Of a DNA stretch of 5,338 nt, positions 1 through 5,048 are shown piece after piece. Each line of letters begins with the position of its first letter. Position 1 is the first letter of the stretch. Position numbers and translations under genes: made by a program. The notes under the pieces were generated by a model that saw only the letters and a program-made list of their open reading frames with translations, made no database searches and had not been told where the DNA came from. Origin of the DNA: Kiritimatiellales bacterium (GTDB taxonomy: Bacteria > Verrucomicrobiota > Kiritimatiellia > Kiritimatiellales > Pontiellaceae); NCBI GenBank assembly GCA_013042165.1, contig JABDQT010000077.1, positions 1 to 5,338 of the forward strand, read 5' to 3'.

Positions 1-501
1 ACGGACTATTACTGCCAACTGGGCTTCGATTATCAGAAAGATCCCTACCATCAGCTGGCGGAAGAGTTTATCGCGGAATATGAAAAGCGTCGCTTCGAGT
101 GCGAACTTCAGCCGGGTGCGCGTGAACTGATTGAGTTGTTGTCAGAACGAAACCTCCCTCAGGCCGTGCTCTCCGCGTATCAGCACGACACGCTCCTTCA
201 GGCGGTGGACTATTTTAAGCTGACCCCGTTCTTTGACGACATCATCGGCCTCAACGATATCTATGCCGCCGGCAAGGTGGAAAACGGCCTCCAGTATGTT
301 TCACAGCTCCATGTTGCCCCCGACGAAGTGCTGTTTATTGGCGACACCGTCCACGATTTTGAAGTGGCCAACGCCATGGGCGTGAATTGCATCCTGTTGG
401 CGGGCGGGCATAACAGTCGGCCGCGCCTCGAAGCCTGCGGCGTTCCGGTGTTCGACGCGCTGCAGGATATCCGCCGCCACATCAGCGAGATCATCAACTA
501 A
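1..501 (+). CDS. HAD-superfamily hydrolase, phosphoglycolate phosphatase-like (5' end missing)
   Basis: The reading frame is open from the first base to the TAA at 499-501, giving 166 C-terminal residues. Three HAD landmarks are visible (numbering from the first visible residue). The motif II Ser58 lies in VLSAYQHDTL after a hydrophobic strand. Lys92 in AAGKVENGL is the likely motif III lysine. The motif IV acidic pair is Asp115 and Asp119 in VLFIGDTVHDFEVA. The part before residue 50 is helical and charged, as expected for a C1 cap domain. The N-terminal DxD nucleophile motif lies off the window, so catalytic competence cannot be judged. The family hydrolyses small phosphate esters such as 2-phosphoglycolate in the cytoplasm; the exact substrate is not readable. 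The gene is separated from arsR by 157 bp containing a hairpin and a promoter-like region, so it is probably not part of the ars operon. Family assignment is firm, substrate is not. Confidence 0.85.
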   Translation, partial: TDYYCQLGFDYQKDPYHQLAEEFIAEYEKRRFECELQPGARELIELLSERNLPQAVLSAYQHDTLLQAVDYFKLTPFFDDIIGLNDIYAAGKVENGLQYVSQLHVAPDEVLFIGDTVHDFEVANAMGVNCILLAGGHNSRPRLEACGVPVFDALQDIRRHISEIIN

Positions 502-539
502 AGAAAACAGTCTGGATTGGGATGGGGCACTATCGCCGT

Positions 540-587
540 GAGCGCCGGTCGTGTCTTTGAAAAGCCCGGCAGTCCAGCTCTTTTTTT
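540..587 (+). terminator. possible rho-independent terminator after the HAD gene
   Basis: GAGCGCCGG (540-548) can pair with CCGGC (566-570) and GCTC (577-580), the latter two separated by a six-base bulge. Inside the loop CTT and AAG can pair around TGAA. Seven T residues follow directly (581-587). The T-run position is right for an intrinsic terminator, but the stem is interrupted, so this is a moderate call. It lies 38 bp past the HAD stop codon and would insulate the ars promoter from upstream transcription. Confidence 0.4.
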
Positions 588-597
588 CACTTTTCAT

Positions 598-647
598 TTG
601 CCGGATGACCCCGATTTATATATTTAGTCAATTAGCTAAATAAATAA
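598..647 (+). promoter_or_regulatory. ars operon promoter with ArsR-type operator dyad
   Basis: This AT-rich stretch contrasts with the GC-rich flanks. A 12-bp inverted repeat with one mismatch runs from 616-627 to 636-647, with a central spacer of 8 bp; the inner seven bases TATTTAG / CTAAATA are perfect, and the centre AATT (630-633) is also symmetric. ArsR/SmtB repressors bind AT-rich imperfect dyads of this size just upstream of their own gene, so this is the likely operator (inference). A possible sigma70-like promoter is TTGCCG (598-603) and TATATT (619-624), with a short 15-bp spacer. The -10 would overlap the left operator arm, which fits repression by occlusion. The dyad is clear; the exact promoter hexamers are not. 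Confidence 0.55.
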
Positions 648-658
648 TCAGGTCAGGA

Positions 659-1033
659 ATGCTCCCTTCATTGGAAATTTTAAAGGCACTATCGGATAAA
701 AACCGGACTCGCGTGGTTGCCGCCTTATGGCGGTTTGATGAGCTTTGTGCCTGCCAGATCACGGAACTTTTGCAGGTGAGCGGTGCGACGGCGTCGCGTC
801 ATTTGGGCATTCTTCAAAAGGCCGGCTTGGTGGACAGCCGGAAAGAGGGGCGCTGGGTCTATTACAGGCTGGCAAAACCGGCGGGATCCGAACCGCTCTT
901 TCAGTGGCTGGAATATTCGCTCGGAGGAGCGGAAGAACTTGTGGCGGACTATCTGACGCTGAAAAAGATCGTCGGGATCACCCGCGAAGAGCTGTGCCGT
1001 CAGCAGCGCGGCGAAGCGTGCTGCCCGAAATAG
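659..1033 (+). CDS. arsR: ArsR-family arsenite-responsive transcriptional repressor
   Basis: This 124-residue winged-helix protein matches the usual ArsR length. The N-terminus LEILKALSDKNRTRVVAAL is the typical first helix. Residues 33-57 form the helix-turn-helix (QITELLQVSGATASRHL, then GILQKAGLV), and 58-71 form the beta wing (SRKEGRWVYYRL). The classical As(III) site in the recognition-helix region is present as ELCAC, Cys30 and Cys32. The third cysteine of the R773/R46 type (ELCVCDLC) is replaced by Thr35, but the first two are the ones known to be essential there. The C-terminus adds Cys113 and an adjacent pair Cys121-Cys122. As first gene of the operon with a dyad directly upstream, it very likely autoregulates arsR-acr3-arsC-arsD-arsA. 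Start: ATG 659 is chosen, but the only Shine-Dalgarno-like AGGA (655-658) abuts it with no spacing. An in-frame TTG at 671 would remove just four residues and is a real alternative. Confidence 0.93.
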   Translation: MLPSLEILKALSDKNRTRVVAALWRFDELCACQITELLQVSGATASRHLGILQKAGLVDSRKEGRWVYYRLAKPAGSEPLFQWLEYSLGGAEELVADYLTLKKIVGITREELCRQQRGEACCPK

Positions 1034-1045
1034 AACGGGACGTTC

Positions 1046-1083
1046 GGTGGGGCAGGCGTCCCGCCTGCTCCGCGCGGAGCGGG
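1046..1083. repeat. GC-rich double-palindrome intergenic element between arsR and acr3
   Basis: Two overlapping inverted repeats fill the middle of the 78-bp arsR-acr3 gap. The first has perfect 7-bp arms GCAGGCG (1052-1058) and CGCCTGC (1062-1068) around a 3-base loop. The second is the perfect 14-bp palindrome GCTCCGCGCGGAGC (1067-1080), which extends to 1064-1083 with C-G pairs and one wobble. They share bases 1064-1068, so in RNA the full stems exclude each other. No T-run follows, so it is not an intrinsic terminator. The GGCAGGCGTCCCGCCTGC core resembles a dispersed intergenic repeat known to me from PVC-group genomes (recollection, not tested). It may affect mRNA stability or read-through from arsR into acr3. 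Confidence 0.7.
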
Positions 1084-1111
1084 TGTGGAGAAATAACACG
1101 AGGAAGAAGTA

Positions 1112-2161
1112 ATGAGTGAAAATAAAAACACCGGCATCAGCTTTTTTGAAAAATATCTGACCGTCTGGGTCGCCTTATGCATGGTGGGCGGAATTTTAAT
1201 CGGTCGTTTTCTGCCGGGCATTCCTGAATTTCTCGGCAAACTGGAATATGCCAACGTCTCGATTCCGGTGGCGGTGCTGATCTGGCTGATGATCTATCCG
1301 ATGATGATGAAGGTCGATTTCAAGAGTGTCACGCATGTGGGTGAAAACCCGCAAGGCTTGTTTATCACCTGGATCACCAATTGGCTGATCAAACCGTTTA
1401 CCATGTTTGGGATCGCGTGGCTGTTCTTCTATGTGTTGTTCAGGAATCTGATTCCGGCGGAGCTGGCGAAGGACTATCTGGCCGGGGCGGTGCTGCTCGG
1501 GGCGGCACCCTGTACGGCGATGGTGTTTGTCTGGAGCCATCTCACGAAAGGCAACCCAGCCTATACGGTGGTACAGGTGGCGACGAATGATCTGATCATT
1601 CTGGTGGCCTTTGTGCCGATCGTGAAGTTTCTGCTCGGCGTAAGCGATGTGCATGTTCCCTGGGACACGCTGTTCCTTTCCGTCGTTCTGTTTGTGGTTA
1701 TTCCGCTGACGGCGGGGGCCTTGACCCGCGGACACATGCTCAAAACCAAAGGGCCGGACTATTTTGAAAAAATATTCCTGCCAAAGTTTGGGAACACCAC
1801 GATCATCGGCCTGTTGCTCACGCTGGTCATCATTTTTTCCTTCCAGGGCAAGGTTATTCTGGAAAACCCGATCCATATCGGTCTGATTGCGATTCCGTTG
1901 ATACTGCAGACCGTGCTCATTTTCTTTATCGCGTATCTGGCCGCCAAGGTTTTCAAACTGCCGCATAATGTGGCCGCACCGGCCGGCATGATCGGTGCCT
2001 CCAACTTTTTTGAATTGGCCGTTGCGGTGGCGATTGCCCTGTTTGGTACCACTTCGCCCGTCGCATTGGCGACCATCGTTGGTGTGCTGGTCGAAGTTCC
2101 GGTGATGCTCGCGCTGGTCGGCTTTGCCAACCGCACCACGAGCTGGTTTAAGGAGAAATAG
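1112..2161 (+). CDS. acr3: Acr3-type arsenite efflux permease
   Basis: This 349-residue integral membrane protein has ten hydrophobic segments, at roughly 16-34, 49-66, 83-108, 122-142, 150-175, 185-203, 228-245, 254-278, 290-311 and 316-338. This is the length and topology of the Acr3 branch of the BART superfamily, not ArsB (about 430 residues). The diagnostic GAAPCTAMVFVWSHL in segment 4 carries Cys134, the position of the transport-essential cysteine in characterised Acr3 proteins. SNFFELAVAVA in segment 9 carries Glu301, the likely partner of the essential glutamate. Acr3 exports As(III) across the cytoplasmic membrane, alone by proton coupling or with an ATPase. AGGAAG (1101-1106) lies five bases before the ATG. 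The gene follows arsR after a palindromic gap and precedes arsC and arsDA. In annotations the gene is often called arsB, which would be misleading here. Confidence 0.96.
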   Translation: MSENKNTGISFFEKYLTVWVALCMVGGILIGRFLPGIPEFLGKLEYANVSIPVAVLIWLMIYPMMMKVDFKSVTHVGENPQGLFITWITNWLIKPFTMFGIAWLFFYVLFRNLIPAELAKDYLAGAVLLGAAPCTAMVFVWSHLTKGNPAYTVVQVATNDLIILVAFVPIVKFLLGVSDVHVPWDTLFLSVVLFVVIPLTAGALTRGHMLKTKGPDYFEKIFLPKFGNTTIIGLLLTLVIIFSFQGKVILENPIHIGLIAIPLILQTVLIFFIAYLAAKVFKLPHNVAAPAGMIGASNFFELAVAVAIALFGTTSPVALATIVGVLVEVPVMLALVGFANRTTSWFKEK

Positions 2162-2166
2162 TTTTG

Positions 2167-2236
2167 AACCACTGAAGACACGGACTACACAGAAGCAAAA
2201 ATTCATGATCGGTGTATTCTGCGTGTTCCGTGGTTA
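2167..2236. repeat. intergenic inverted-repeat element, copy 1 (acr3-arsC gap)
   Basis: The left arm (2167-2197, beginning AACCACTGAAGACACGGA) is 28/31 identical to bases 2706-2736 in the next gap. The right arm (2211-2236) is an imperfect reverse complement of it (AACCAC and GAATACAC-like blocks shared, with a small gap). The element starts six bases after the acr3 stop and ends just before the arsC ribosome site. Read on the minus strand, such repeats give TTEDTEN-like peptides that are often mistaken for proteins. In RNA it could form a long imperfect stem-loop. The dispersed-repeat nature is supported by the second copy in this window. Confidence 0.8.
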
Positions 2237-2260
2237 GTTCATTTAAAAAAGGGAATAGTT

Positions 2261-2707
2261 ATGAAGGATAAAATAAATCTGCTTTATCTGTGCACCGGAA
2301 ACTCGTGCCGTTCGCAAATGGCCGAGGGGTGGACACGCGCGCTCAAAGGCGATGAAATCGAAGTCTATTCGGCCGGCATCGAAACCCACGGTCTTAACCC
2401 GAATGCCGTGAAAGTCATGGCCGAAGCGGGAGTTGATATCACGGATCAAAAGTCGCAGCACATTGATGAATTCAAGGATGTGAAGCTTGATTATGTCATT
2501 ACCGTCTGCAACCACGCCCACGAAACCTGTCCGTGGTTTCCGACCGACTGCGAGGTCGTCCACGTCGGCTTTCAGGATCCGCCGAAGATGGCGCGTGAAC
2601 TGGCCGAAAAAGGCGGCTCGGAAGAGGAGCAGCTCGACTGCTACCGCATTGTCCGCGACGAAATCAAAACCTTTGTCGAAACTCTGCCGGGTTCTCTTAA
2701 AATGTAA
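2261..2707 (+). CDS. arsC: thioredoxin-linked arsenate reductase (LMW-phosphatase fold)
   Basis: This 148-residue cytoplasmic enzyme reduces As(V) to As(III), the form that Acr3 exports. The fold is that of low-molecular-weight tyrosine phosphatases: the P-loop C11-T-G-N-S-C-R17-S follows strand NLLYL, and the general-acid aspartate is Asp106 in GFQDPP. The redox relay of the pI258/B. subtilis type is complete: nucleophile Cys11, then Cys83 in VITVCNH and Cys90 in ETCPWFP, each offset by one from B. subtilis Cys10/82/89. That makes it the thioredoxin-coupled class, not the glutaredoxin-coupled R773 ArsC. The length is slightly above the usual 131-139, with the extra at the C-terminus. AGGGA (2250-2254) sits six bases before the ATG. 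The gene is framed by the two copies of the same inverted repeat, and its TAA stop overlaps the second copy by two bases. Confidence 0.96.
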   Translation: MKDKINLLYLCTGNSCRSQMAEGWTRALKGDEIEVYSAGIETHGLNPNAVKVMAEAGVDITDQKSQHIDEFKDVKLDYVITVCNHAHETCPWFPTDCEVVHVGFQDPPKMARELAEKGGSEEEQLDCYRIVRDEIKTFVETLPGSLKM

Positions 2708-2767
2708 CCATTGAAAACACGGAATACACAGAAGCATGGTTTCCGTGTTTTCAGTGTCTTCCGTGGT
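2706..2767. repeat. intergenic inverted-repeat element, copy 2 (arsC-arsD gap)
   Basis: This is the second copy of the element at 2167-2236. Bases 2709-2724 (CATTGAAAACACGGAA) and 2741-2756 are reverse complements at 15 of 16 positions, and the odd pair becomes a G-U in RNA, so the transcript can form an uninterrupted 16-bp stem with a 16-base loop. The left arm contains the last two bases of the arsC stop codon. The right flank continues GTCTTCCGTGGT to 2767 and ends one base before the arsD ribosome site. No T-run follows, so it does not look like a terminator. A role as a 3' stabiliser of the upstream message or as a processing site is inference. Confidence 0.85.
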
Positions 2768-2778
2768 GAAGGAATTAA

Positions 2779-3132
2779 ATGAAAACACTGAAAATATATG
2801 ATCCCGCTATGTGCTGTTCCACCGGTGTCTGTGGTCCCGATGTCGATACGGAATTGGTTCAGCTCGCCGGTTTTCTCAAGAACCTTGATGAAAACAAGGT
2901 TAGGGTTGAGCGCTATAACCTCACGCAGGAGCCTGCCGCCTACACCACCAACGAAAGCGTGGCCGATGCCTTGAAGAAAAAGGGCACCGATGCACTACCG
3001 CTGGTGATTCTGGATGATAAAATTATCTGCTCCGGTGAATATCCCGATCTGGAAAAGCTGAGCGGGCTGCTTGGAACCAGTGACGTCTCGCTCGACGTCC
3101 CGGATTGCTCCGGATGCAGCGGCTGCTGTTGA
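2779..3132 (+). CDS. arsD: ArsD arsenic metallochaperone
   Basis: This 117-residue cytoplasmic protein has a thioredoxin-like fold. Its start MKTLKIYDPAMCCSTGVCGPDVD carries Cys12, Cys13 and Cys18 at exactly the positions that form the As(III) transfer site in R773 ArsD. The C-terminus ends CSGCSGCC (Cys110, 113, 116, 117), a cysteine cluster in place of the two vicinal pairs at the R773 C-terminus, which are not needed for chaperone activity there. Cys84 lies in KIICSGEY. ArsD takes As(III) from cellular thiols and passes it to ArsA, raising its affinity and ATPase rate; it also has weak repressor activity in some operons. It sits directly upstream of its partner arsA, as usual. AAGGA (2769-2773) with five-base spacing supports the ATG. 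Confidence 0.96.
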   Translation: MKTLKIYDPAMCCSTGVCGPDVDTELVQLAGFLKNLDENKVRVERYNLTQEPAAYTTNESVADALKKKGTDALPLVILDDKIICSGEYPDLEKLSGLLGTSDVSLDVPDCSGCSGCC

Positions 3133-3133
3133 A

Positions 3134-3176
3134 TCGGCTCTCAGAGCCGACTCACAACGATGTAGAGTTGACTCTA
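3134..3176. repeat. paired inverted repeats in the arsD-arsA gap
   Basis: The 61-bp gap starts with a perfect inverted repeat, TCGGCTCT (3134-3141) and AGAGCCGA (3143-3150), around a single base. A second perfect one, TAGAGT (3163-3168) and ACTCTA (3171-3176), surrounds TG. The right halves are related: AGAGCCGACTC (3143-3153) and AGAGTTGACTC (3164-3174) match at 9 of 11 positions with a 21-base period. The structure ends seven bases before the arsA ribosome site. It could be an RNA processing or stability element, or a protein site with two-turn spacing; neither is established. Confidence 0.7.
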
Positions 3177-3182
3177 TGAGCC

Positions 3183-3188
3183 AAGGGG
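3183..3188 (+). promoter_or_regulatory. ribosome binding site fixing the arsA start
   Basis: AAGGGG lies five bases before ATG 3194. The frame is open further upstream, with an ATG at 3176 and a TTG at 3071 inside arsD, but neither is preceded by a comparable site, and the added residues are not ArsA-like. With ATG 3194 the P-loop and metal-site residues fall one position from those of R773 ArsA. Confidence 0.75.
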
Positions 3189-3193
3189 TTCCT

Positions 3194-4987
3194 ATGAATG
3201 AATTGTTAAACAAAGCGACGAGATTTCTCTTCTTCACCGGCAAGGGCGGAGTTGGAAAAACGTCCATGTCCTGTGCGGTTGCGGTTGGTTTGGCGGGGCA
3301 GGGAAAAAAGGTACTGCTGATCAGCACGGATCCGGCGTCGAATCTGCATGAAGTGCTCGAAACCGATCTGGGCTCCAGTCCGGTGCCGGTGAACGGCGTT
3401 GCCGGGCTGGATGCCATGAACATTAACCCGATGCAGGCGGCCACCGAATATCGCGAACGCATGGTCGGCCCCTACCGGGGCGTGTTGCCCGATGAAGCCG
3501 TCCAGCAAATGGAGGAGCAGTTGTCGGGAGCCTGCACCGTGGAGATTGCGGGCTTCAACGAGTTTTCCAAATTTATCGGCGATGAGGAGCTCATCGCTCA
3601 ATACGACCATGTCGTACTCGACACCGCCCCGACCGGACACACGCTGCGCCTGCTTAACCTGCCTTCGGCTTGGAACGACTTTATCGCCGGCAACGAAACC
3701 GGCAGTTCCTGTCTTGGCCCTGTTTCCGGACTGGCCGAACAAAAATCGCTTTATGAACAAGTGGTTGCCGCGCTTAAAAATCCACAGCACACCCTGCTGG
3801 TGCTCGTTGCGCGTGCCGAACCCATGAGCCTGGGCGAAGCCGGGCGGGCCAGCACGGAGCTGGCCGAGCTGGGTCTCACGAACCAGCATCTGATTCTAAA
3901 CGGCGTGTTTTCCGATGCCGGCGAAGATGCCGTCGGGCAGGCTTTTGCTCAAAAAGCGCAAGCGTCGCTCGACGCAATGCCCGCCGTTTTACAAGCGTTG
4001 CAAAAAACGGAAATTCCTTTCCGCCCACACGGTGTGATGGGCGTTGATGCGCTGAAAGCCGTCGCCAGCAACACTGCCGATCCGGCCTGGCTGGATGCCC
4101 CTGATTCGCTGCATGCCGCGTTGCCGCATGCCATGGAAAACATTCAGGATTGGGACGCGCTTTTCCAATCGCTGGAAGCGCAGGGCAACGGTGTAATCAT
4201 GACGATGGGTAAAGGCGGTGTTGGTAAAACGGTCGTGGCCTCCTCGATCGCCGCCGAGCTGGCGCGGCGCGGCCACTCTGTGCTGCTCTCTACGACCGAC
4301 CCCGCCGCTCATGTGGCAGAAACCATAGGGGACGGGTTGGATAACCTGACGATTGATCGCATTGATCCGAAGGCGGAAACCAAAACCTACTGCGCGGATG
4401 TGCTGACAAAGAATCGCGGCAAGCTTTCGGCCGCCGATCTGGAGCTGCTCGAAGAAGAGCTGCGCTCGCCGTGCATCGAGGAGATTGCCGTGTTTCAGGC
4501 CTTTGCCCGCACCGTTGCGCAGGGACAGGATCAGTTTATCGTGCTCGATACCGCGCCGACCGGACACACACTGCTGTTGCTCGACTCCACCGAGGCCTAT
4601 CACCGGGAGGTCGCCAAGTCGGCCGACGATCTTCCGTTGGAGGTGAAGGAATTGCTACCGCGCATCCGTGATCCGGAGTTTACCAAGGTGCTGATTGTGG
4701 CCCTGCCCGAAGCCACGCCAGCACACGAGGCCGAAGACCTGCAACGTGATCTCCGCCGTGCGGGCATCGAACCGTTTGGCTGGATCATCAACCGCAGCTT
4801 TGCGGTGTCCGGCACCAGCGATCCGGTCCTCTGCGCCAAGGGGCTGCACGAAACGGAATATATCCGCGAGATTGCATCCGGCCTGTCGACCTCGCGAACC
4901 GTCATTTCCCCTTGGGTGGGCGAGGAGCTCAGCGGCGCCGAAAGTTTGAAGTTGCTGACGAACACCGGCATGCAACTGACGGCATGA
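3194..4987 (+). CDS. arsA: ArsA arsenite-stimulated ATPase (two-domain pump subunit)
   Basis: This 597-residue ATPase (R773 ArsA has 583) has two homologous halves. A1 spans about 8-310 and A2 about 332-590, joined by a short linker. A1 has the deviant Walker A GKGGVGKTS (16-24), the Mg-ligand Asp46 in STDPASN and the signature DTAPTGHT (143-150). A2 repeats these as GKGGVGKTV (339-347), Asp369 in TTDPAAH and DTAPTGHT (452-459). All three metal-site cysteines are present: Cys114 (SGACTVEIAGF), Cys173 (GSSCLGP) and Cys427 (SPCIEEIAVF), matching R773 Cys113, 172 and 422. The protein should therefore bind As(III)/Sb(III) from ArsD and hydrolyse ATP at the membrane to drive efflux. The classical partner is ArsB, but the only carrier here is Acr3. 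It is the last operon gene. The start at ATG 3194 is supported by AAGGGG. No truncation or missing key residue was seen. Confidence 0.97.
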   Translation: MNELLNKATRFLFFTGKGGVGKTSMSCAVAVGLAGQGKKVLLISTDPASNLHEVLETDLGSSPVPVNGVAGLDAMNINPMQAATEYRERMVGPYRGVLPDEAVQQMEEQLSGACTVEIAGFNEFSKFIGDEELIAQYDHVVLDTAPTGHTLRLLNLPSAWNDFIAGNETGSSCLGPVSGLAEQKSLYEQVVAALKNPQHTLLVLVARAEPMSLGEAGRASTELAELGLTNQHLILNGVFSDAGEDAVGQAFAQKAQASLDAMPAVLQALQKTEIPFRPHGVMGVDALKAVASNTADPAWLDAPDSLHAALPHAMENIQDWDALFQSLEAQGNGVIMTMGKGGVGKTVVASSIAAELARRGHSVLLSTTDPAAHVAETIGDGLDNLTIDRIDPKAETKTYCADVLTKNRGKLSAADLELLEEELRSPCIEEIAVFQAFARTVAQGQDQFIVLDTAPTGHTLLLLDSTEAYHREVAKSADDLPLEVKELLPRIRDPEFTKVLIVALPEATPAHEAEDLQRDLRRAGIEPFGWIINRSFAVSGTSDPVLCAKGLHETEYIREIASGLSTSRTVISPWVGEELSGAESLKLLTNTGMQLTA

Positions 4988-4992
4988 GGCAG

Positions 4993-5044
4993 GGCGGGGT
5001 GTCCTCAACCCGCCTCCGGTCCCGAGCCTGCCGAAGGACGGACC
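4993..5044. terminator. hairpins between convergent arsA and DUF423 gene, possible terminator
   Basis: GGCGGG (4993-4998) pairs with CCCGCC (5009-5014) around ten bases. Next, GGTCC (5018-5022) pairs with GGACC (5040-5044), or alternatively GTCC (5019-5022) with GGAC (5036-5039). The segment around CGAGCCTGCCGAAGGAC resembles a widespread intergenic repeat style (recollection). There is no T-run on either strand, so intrinsic termination is not proven. The position in the only gap between two converging genes is the main argument. Confidence 0.35.
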
Positions 5045-5048
5045 TGTG

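Noticed and set aside
725..1099. Minus-strand open frame opposite arsR containing RRDACPTE
   Set aside because: This segment is a translation of the palindromic element at 1046-1083, and the remainder mirrors arsR.
1196..2206. Long minus-strand open frame (336 codons) opposite acr3
   Set aside because: The translation is rich in Gln, His, Arg and Asp with no family resemblance, the mirror of hydrophobic codons in acr3, and it has no plausible start context.
2167..2236. Internal terminator after acr3
   Set aside because: The stem is imperfect and no T-run follows the right arm; the A-run at 2245-2250 is not a termination signal on this strand.
2167..2767. CRISPR-like direct repeats
   Set aside because: There are only two copies, more than 500 bp apart with a gene between them, and no regular spacers.
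2243..2788. Minus-strand open frame opposite arsC with a TTEDTENTE segment
   Set aside because: The TTEDTEN string is the translation of the intergenic inverted repeat, and the rest is antisense to a clearly real arsC.
3071..3193. In-frame 5' extension of arsA starting within arsD
   Set aside because: The added 41 residues are arginine/alanine-rich, overlap arsD and cross the inverted repeats. ATG 3194 has a good ribosome site and gives an N-terminus matching ArsA.
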